NCBI GenBank assembly: GCA_942491105.1 | Contig: CALNZX010000001.1 | Coordinates: forward strand, 744,001 to 808,000 | Direction: 5' to 3' | Source: JBBEAM01 sp942491105 | GTDB lineage: Bacteria > Pseudomonadota > Alphaproteobacteria > Kiloniellales > DSM-21159 | Length of the DNA stretch: 64,000 bases | Shown: in pieces, positions 60,930-64,000 of the stretch | Layout of the letters: each line of letters opens with the position of its first letter | Position numbering within the stretch: position 1 is the first letter of the stretch | The notes under the pieces: model-generated | Databases searched by the model: none | What the model saw: the letters and a program-made list of their open reading frames with translations, nothing else | What the model was told of the DNA's origin: nothing | Program-made: the position numbers and the translations under genes

Positions 60930-62162
60930 ATGTTTGCGCATCGTTTCTTCAAGGCCGTGATAACCACCGGCGCTCTGACGGTGATCGACGCGCAAGGTAA
61001 GCGCGCGACCTATGGAGATGGCGAGGGGCCGCCCGCGACCATCCGAATTACCAGCCGCGCCACCGAACTGCGCATGCTGATGAACCCGATGCTGCGCGTC
61101 GGCGAAGCCTACATGGACGGCGATCTGGTGATCGAGCAGGGCTCGATCTACGACTTTCTCGATATCGCCTCGCGCAACATCAACAACCTCGGCAACCATC
61201 CGCTGCGCCGCTGGGCGAAGCGGATCGCGGTGCCGCTGCGCCACCTGCTGACCTTCAACCCGATATCCCGCGCGCGGCGCAACGTGGCCCACCACTACGA
61301 TCTCTCTGGAGAGCTCTACGACCTCTTCCTCGACGACGACCGGCAGTATTCCTGCGCCTACTTCGCCTCTCCGGACAACAGCCTGGAGGAAGCCCAGACC
61401 AACAAGAAGCGGCATATCGCCGCCAAGCTGCTGCTCGACCGGCCTGGGATGAACATCCTCGACATCGGTTCCGGCTGGGGCGGCATGGGTCTCTATCTGG
61501 CCCGCGAAGCCAATGCCAAGGTGACCGGCGTCACCCTGTCCGAGGAACAGCTCAAGGTCAGCCGCGCGCGCGCCGAAAAGGAGGGCCTGGCCGAGCAGGC
61601 CGAGTTCCATCTGCGCGACTACCGGCAGGAACCGGGAAGCTACGACCGGATCGTCTCCGTGGGTATGTTCGAGCACGTCGGCTCGGCGCACTACCGCGAA
61701 TTCTTCCGCAAGGTGAAGTCCCTGCTCGACAAGGACGGCGTCATGCTGCTGCACGCCATCGGCACCATGGGACCTCCAGGGCCGACCAATCCCTGGCTGC
61801 GCAAGTACATCTTCCCCGGCGGCTATACGCCCTCGCTGTCCGAGGTCACCGCGGCAATCGAGGATGTCGGGCTCTATATCACCGACATCGAGATCCTGCG
61901 CCTGCACTACGCCGAGACGCTGCGCCATTGGCGCGAGCGCTTCGAGGCCAACATCGAAAAAGCCCGCGACCTCTACGACGACCGCTTCTGCAGGATGTGG
62001 GATTTCTATCTGGCCGGCTGCGAGGTTTCCTTCCGCTACATGGATCAGATGGTGTTCCAGATTCAGCTGACTCATAAGCAGGACGCCGTGCCGCTGACCC
62101 GCGATTACATCACCGAGTGGGAAAACGGCCCCCGCGCCAAGGCGACCCGCGCCGCCGAGTAG
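60930..62162 (+). CDS. cfa: Cyclopropane-fatty-acyl-phospholipid synthase family protein
   Basis: A SAM-dependent methyltransferase (410 aa) that adds a methylene bridge across double bonds of membrane lipid chains. The N-terminal SCP2-like domain has EAYMDGDLVIEQG. The HYDLSGELYDLFLDDDRQYSCAYF motif and SAM site LDIGSGWGGMGLYLA are clear. EHVGSAHYREFF, HWRERFEANIEKARDLYDDRFCRMWDFYLAGCEVSFRY are also present, cited by position in the C-terminal half. GAGGCAGG precedes the ATG. Confidence 0.93.
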   Translation: MFAHRFFKAVITTGALTVIDAQGKRATYGDGEGPPATIRITSRATELRMLMNPMLRVGEAYMDGDLVIEQGSIYDFLDIASRNINNLGNHPLRRWAKRIAVPLRHLLTFNPISRARRNVAHHYDLSGELYDLFLDDDRQYSCAYFASPDNSLEEAQTNKKRHIAAKLLLDRPGMNILDIGSGWGGMGLYLAREANAKVTGVTLSEEQLKVSRARAEKEGLAEQAEFHLRDYRQEPGSYDRIVSVGMFEHVGSAHYREFFRKVKSLLDKDGVMLLHAIGTMGPPGPTNPWLRKYIFPGGYTPSLSEVTAAIEDVGLYITDIEILRLHYAETLRHWRERFEANIEKARDLYDDRFCRMWDFYLAGCEVSFRYMDQMVFQIQLTHKQDAVPLTRDYITEWENGPRAKATRAAE

Positions 62163-62284
62163 CCCAGACTTCCGGCCTAGCCCGAGTCGCGCCCACAAAG
62201 GGCTTCCAAGGGCCTGATTTTACTCGCCCAATTCTGGCCATCTTAGAATGCTGTCTTTTAGTCAATGCTGAATCTGTGCCCGCT

Positions 62285-62313
62285 GCGGGAAGTTTTCCCC
62301 GCTACATTTTTTT
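62285..62313 (+). terminator. Possible terminator after cfa
   Basis: GCGGGAA (62285-62291) pairs with TTCCCCGC (62295-62302) with one bulge, and a seven-T run follows at 62307-62313. It lies 123 bases after the cfa stop and about 50 before dnaB, so it may end readthrough from cfa. Confidence 0.5.
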
Positions 62314-62365
62314 ATCCCCAAGGCGCAGGGCCGCTTCATCGCGGGAAGCCTGTTAGGGTCGCTGT

Positions 62366-63892
62366 ATGGCTGAAAACGCGCAATCGACCGTAACGCCGCT
62401 GGTCGGACGGGAAGACAACGAGACCGGCGGCTACCGTAGTCCCCCGGTCAACTACGAGGCCGAGCAGGCGCTGCTGGCGGCGATCCTTGCCAACAACATG
62501 GCCATGGAGAAGGTCTCGGACTTTCTGCGCCCCGAGCAGTTCGCCGATCCGGTGCATGGGCGCATTTTCGACGCCTGCCGCGTCTTGATCGACCGGGGGC
62601 AAGTCGCCAACGCCGTTACCCTGAAGAACAAGTTCGAACAGGACGGCGACCTGGCCGAGGTCGGCGGCAGCCAGTATCTGGCCCAGCTGCAGAGCAACTA
62701 CGTCAACATCATCGATGCCAAGCACTACGGCCAGCTGATCCACGATCTCTACCTGCGGCGCCAACTGATCGGGCTCGGCGAGGACGTCGTCAACCAGGCC
62801 TTCGATCACGATCTCGAGCTGCCGGCGGTGAACCAGATCGAGGGCGCCGAGCAAAAGCTCTATGAGCTCGCGGAAACCGGGCAGACCGAGGGCGGCCTGA
62901 TGGGCTTCAAGATCGCCCTGACCCAGGCAATCGACAATGCGGCCGTCGCCTTCCGCAACGAGGGCGCGGTCTCCGGCGTCTCCACCGGTCTTATGGAACT
63001 CGATAAGCTGCTGGGCGGCCTCCACAAGTCGGATCTTCTGATCCTCGCCGGCCGCCCGTCCATGGGCAAGACCGCGCTGGCCACCAACATCGCCTACAAC
63101 GTGGCGCGCTCCACGCGCAGCGAGACCGACAGTGACGGCAACAGCATCGACGAACCGCAGACCGTCGCCTTCTTCTCCCTGGAAATGTCTTCCGAGCAGC
63201 TCGCCGCGCGTATTCTCTCGGAGCGCTCCGGGGTTAAGTCCGACGACATGCGCAAGGGCTCGATCAGCCACGAGGACTTCGAGAAGGTGATGGAGGCCAG
63301 CCGCGAACTGGAACGCCTGCGGCTGTTCATCGACGACACCCCGGCGATCACCATACCGGCGATGCGGACCCGGGCCCGCCGGCTGAAGCGCCAGCAGGGC
63401 CTGAGCCTGATCGTGGTCGATTACCTGCAGCTGATGTCCGCCACCTCGGCGCGCGGCGACAGCCGGGTGCAGGAGGTCTCCGAGATCACCCGCGGTCTGA
63501 AGGCCATCGCCAAGGAACTCAGCGTGCCGGTCCTGGCCTTGTCCCAGCTCTCGCGCGCCGTCGAGCAGCGCGAGGACAAGCGGCCGATGCTGAGCGACCT
63601 GCGCGAATCCGGCTCCATCGAGCAGGATTCCGACGTGGTGATGTTCGTCTACCGCGAGCAGTACTACCTGGAGCGCGCCGAGCCGGTGCCGCGTCAGGAA
63701 GAAAGCGCGGAGAAGTTCGACGAGCGGCATCAGCGGTGGAAGGACCGCTGCGATCAGGCTTACGGCCTGGCGGAGGTGATCGTCGCCAAGCAGCGCCATG
63801 GCCCGATCGGCACGCGCAAGCTGGTCTTCGACGGCAACACCACCAAGTTCGGCGACTACCTGCCGGACGACTACCTGCCGGAGCAGCATTGA
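62366..63892 (+). CDS. dnaB: Replicative DNA helicase
   Basis: DnaB unwinds DNA at the fork as a hexamer. The 508-residue protein has the helical N-terminal domain (YEAEQALLAAILANN), Walker A GRPSMGKTALA, FFSLEMSSEQLAAR, Walker B LIVVDYLQLM and the DLRESGSIEQDSDVVMFVYRE motif. An extra Asp/Ser insertion (SETDSDGNSIDEP) sits between Walker A and the next strand. No intein is present. The alr start follows immediately. Confidence 0.98.
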   Translation: MAENAQSTVTPLVGREDNETGGYRSPPVNYEAEQALLAAILANNMAMEKVSDFLRPEQFADPVHGRIFDACRVLIDRGQVANAVTLKNKFEQDGDLAEVGGSQYLAQLQSNYVNIIDAKHYGQLIHDLYLRRQLIGLGEDVVNQAFDHDLELPAVNQIEGAEQKLYELAETGQTEGGLMGFKIALTQAIDNAAVAFRNEGAVSGVSTGLMELDKLLGGLHKSDLLILAGRPSMGKTALATNIAYNVARSTRSETDSDGNSIDEPQTVAFFSLEMSSEQLAARILSERSGVKSDDMRKGSISHEDFEKVMEASRELERLRLFIDDTPAITIPAMRTRARRLKRQQGLSLIVVDYLQLMSATSARGDSRVQEVSEITRGLKAIAKELSVPVLALSQLSRAVEQREDKRPMLSDLRESGSIEQDSDVVMFVYREQYYLERAEPVPRQEESAEKFDERHQRWKDRCDQAYGLAEVIVAKQRHGPIGTRKLVFDGNTTKFGDYLPDDYLPEQH

Positions 63893-63897
63893 CGGCG

Positions 63898-64000
63898 ATG
63901 CCGACAGCGCGTGGCGACGCCGGCTCCCTGCTGAGCATCGATCTGACCGCGCTGGCCGAAAACTACCGTTTTCTTCAGGCTCGCCTGGGCAAGGCGCGCT
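63898..64000 (+). CDS. alr: Alanine racemase, N-terminal part (runs off the window)
   Basis: Only the first 34 codons are visible. LLSIDLTALAENYRFLQARLGKA matches the first strand and helix of alanine racemase, which converts L- to D-alanine for peptidoglycan. The dnaB-alr order supports this. A TTG at 63889, overlapping the dnaB stop, would add three residues; the ATG at 63898 is chosen. Confidence 0.8.
   Translation, partial: MPTARGDAGSLLSIDLTALAENYRFLQARLGKAR

Overview
The window is a GC-rich, densely packed stretch of an alphaproteobacterial chromosome. Gene content and order (pyrB-pyrC'-plsY-dprA-topA-rnr; rpmG against pleD-divK; lptD-surA-pdxA-rsmA against fabF/mltG/yicC/gmk; rpsF-rpsR-rplI; dnaB-alr) suit the Rhodospirillales and relatives. 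DivK, PleD, an Hda-type DnaA regulator, EipB and a DUF6505 protein also point to this class. I do not name a genus. About 59 protein genes are supported, two of them cut by the window edges. I see no rRNA, tRNA, CRISPR array, insertion sequence or prophage.

Layout. 1-743 is the 5' part of an inverse-autotransporter-type outer membrane barrel gene running off the left edge. 1051-10086 is pyrimidine synthesis (pyrB and a dihydroorotase-like partner lacking its HxH metal motif), plsY, dprA, topA and rnr. 10278-12876 holds a lipoprotein S41 protease, a Nudix hydrolase and rpmG with a structured leader. 12955-14788 is pleD-divK. 14968-25862 mixes a ROK kinase, dinB, eipB, a 2-hydroxyacid dehydrogenase, DUF6505, agmatine deiminase, a lipoprotein, aspS, rnd and an M23 peptidase. 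25859-31877 is a polyphosphate neighbourhood (ppx, ppk, sixA-like, CYTH-CHAD) with a good Pho-box candidate before ppk. 32161-33769 is an accessory unit: a twin operator, a frameshifted Tat/Acg-type nitroreductase and a MarR regulator.

33766-42174 carries an atypical SDR, hdaA, a PerM-type permease, a DUF2066 protein, purM-purN, a mini membrane protein, ndk and an ABC-F ATPase. 42178-43799 encodes two tandem, homologous, very short secretin-like exported proteins, the most novel-looking part of the window. 43869-51679 is holC-pepA and, divergently, lptD-surA-pdxA-rsmA; lptF and lptG, often found between pepA and lptD in relatives, are absent. 51676-59036 is gmk-yicC, mltG-fabF-acpP-fabG-fabD with an SDR and an ABM-domain gene on the opposite strand. 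59324-64000 is rpsF-rpsR-rplI (S6 with an RG-rich tail, L9 with an acidic tail), a cyclopropane fatty acid synthase, dnaB and the start of alr.

Most of the window is housekeeping. Points to check are the paired mini-secretins, the Pho-box/polyphosphate arrangement, the apparent ATA start of purM beside a perfect palindrome, the metal-motif loss in PyrC', the frameshifted nitroreductase with its operator, and alternative hairpins downstream of aspS.
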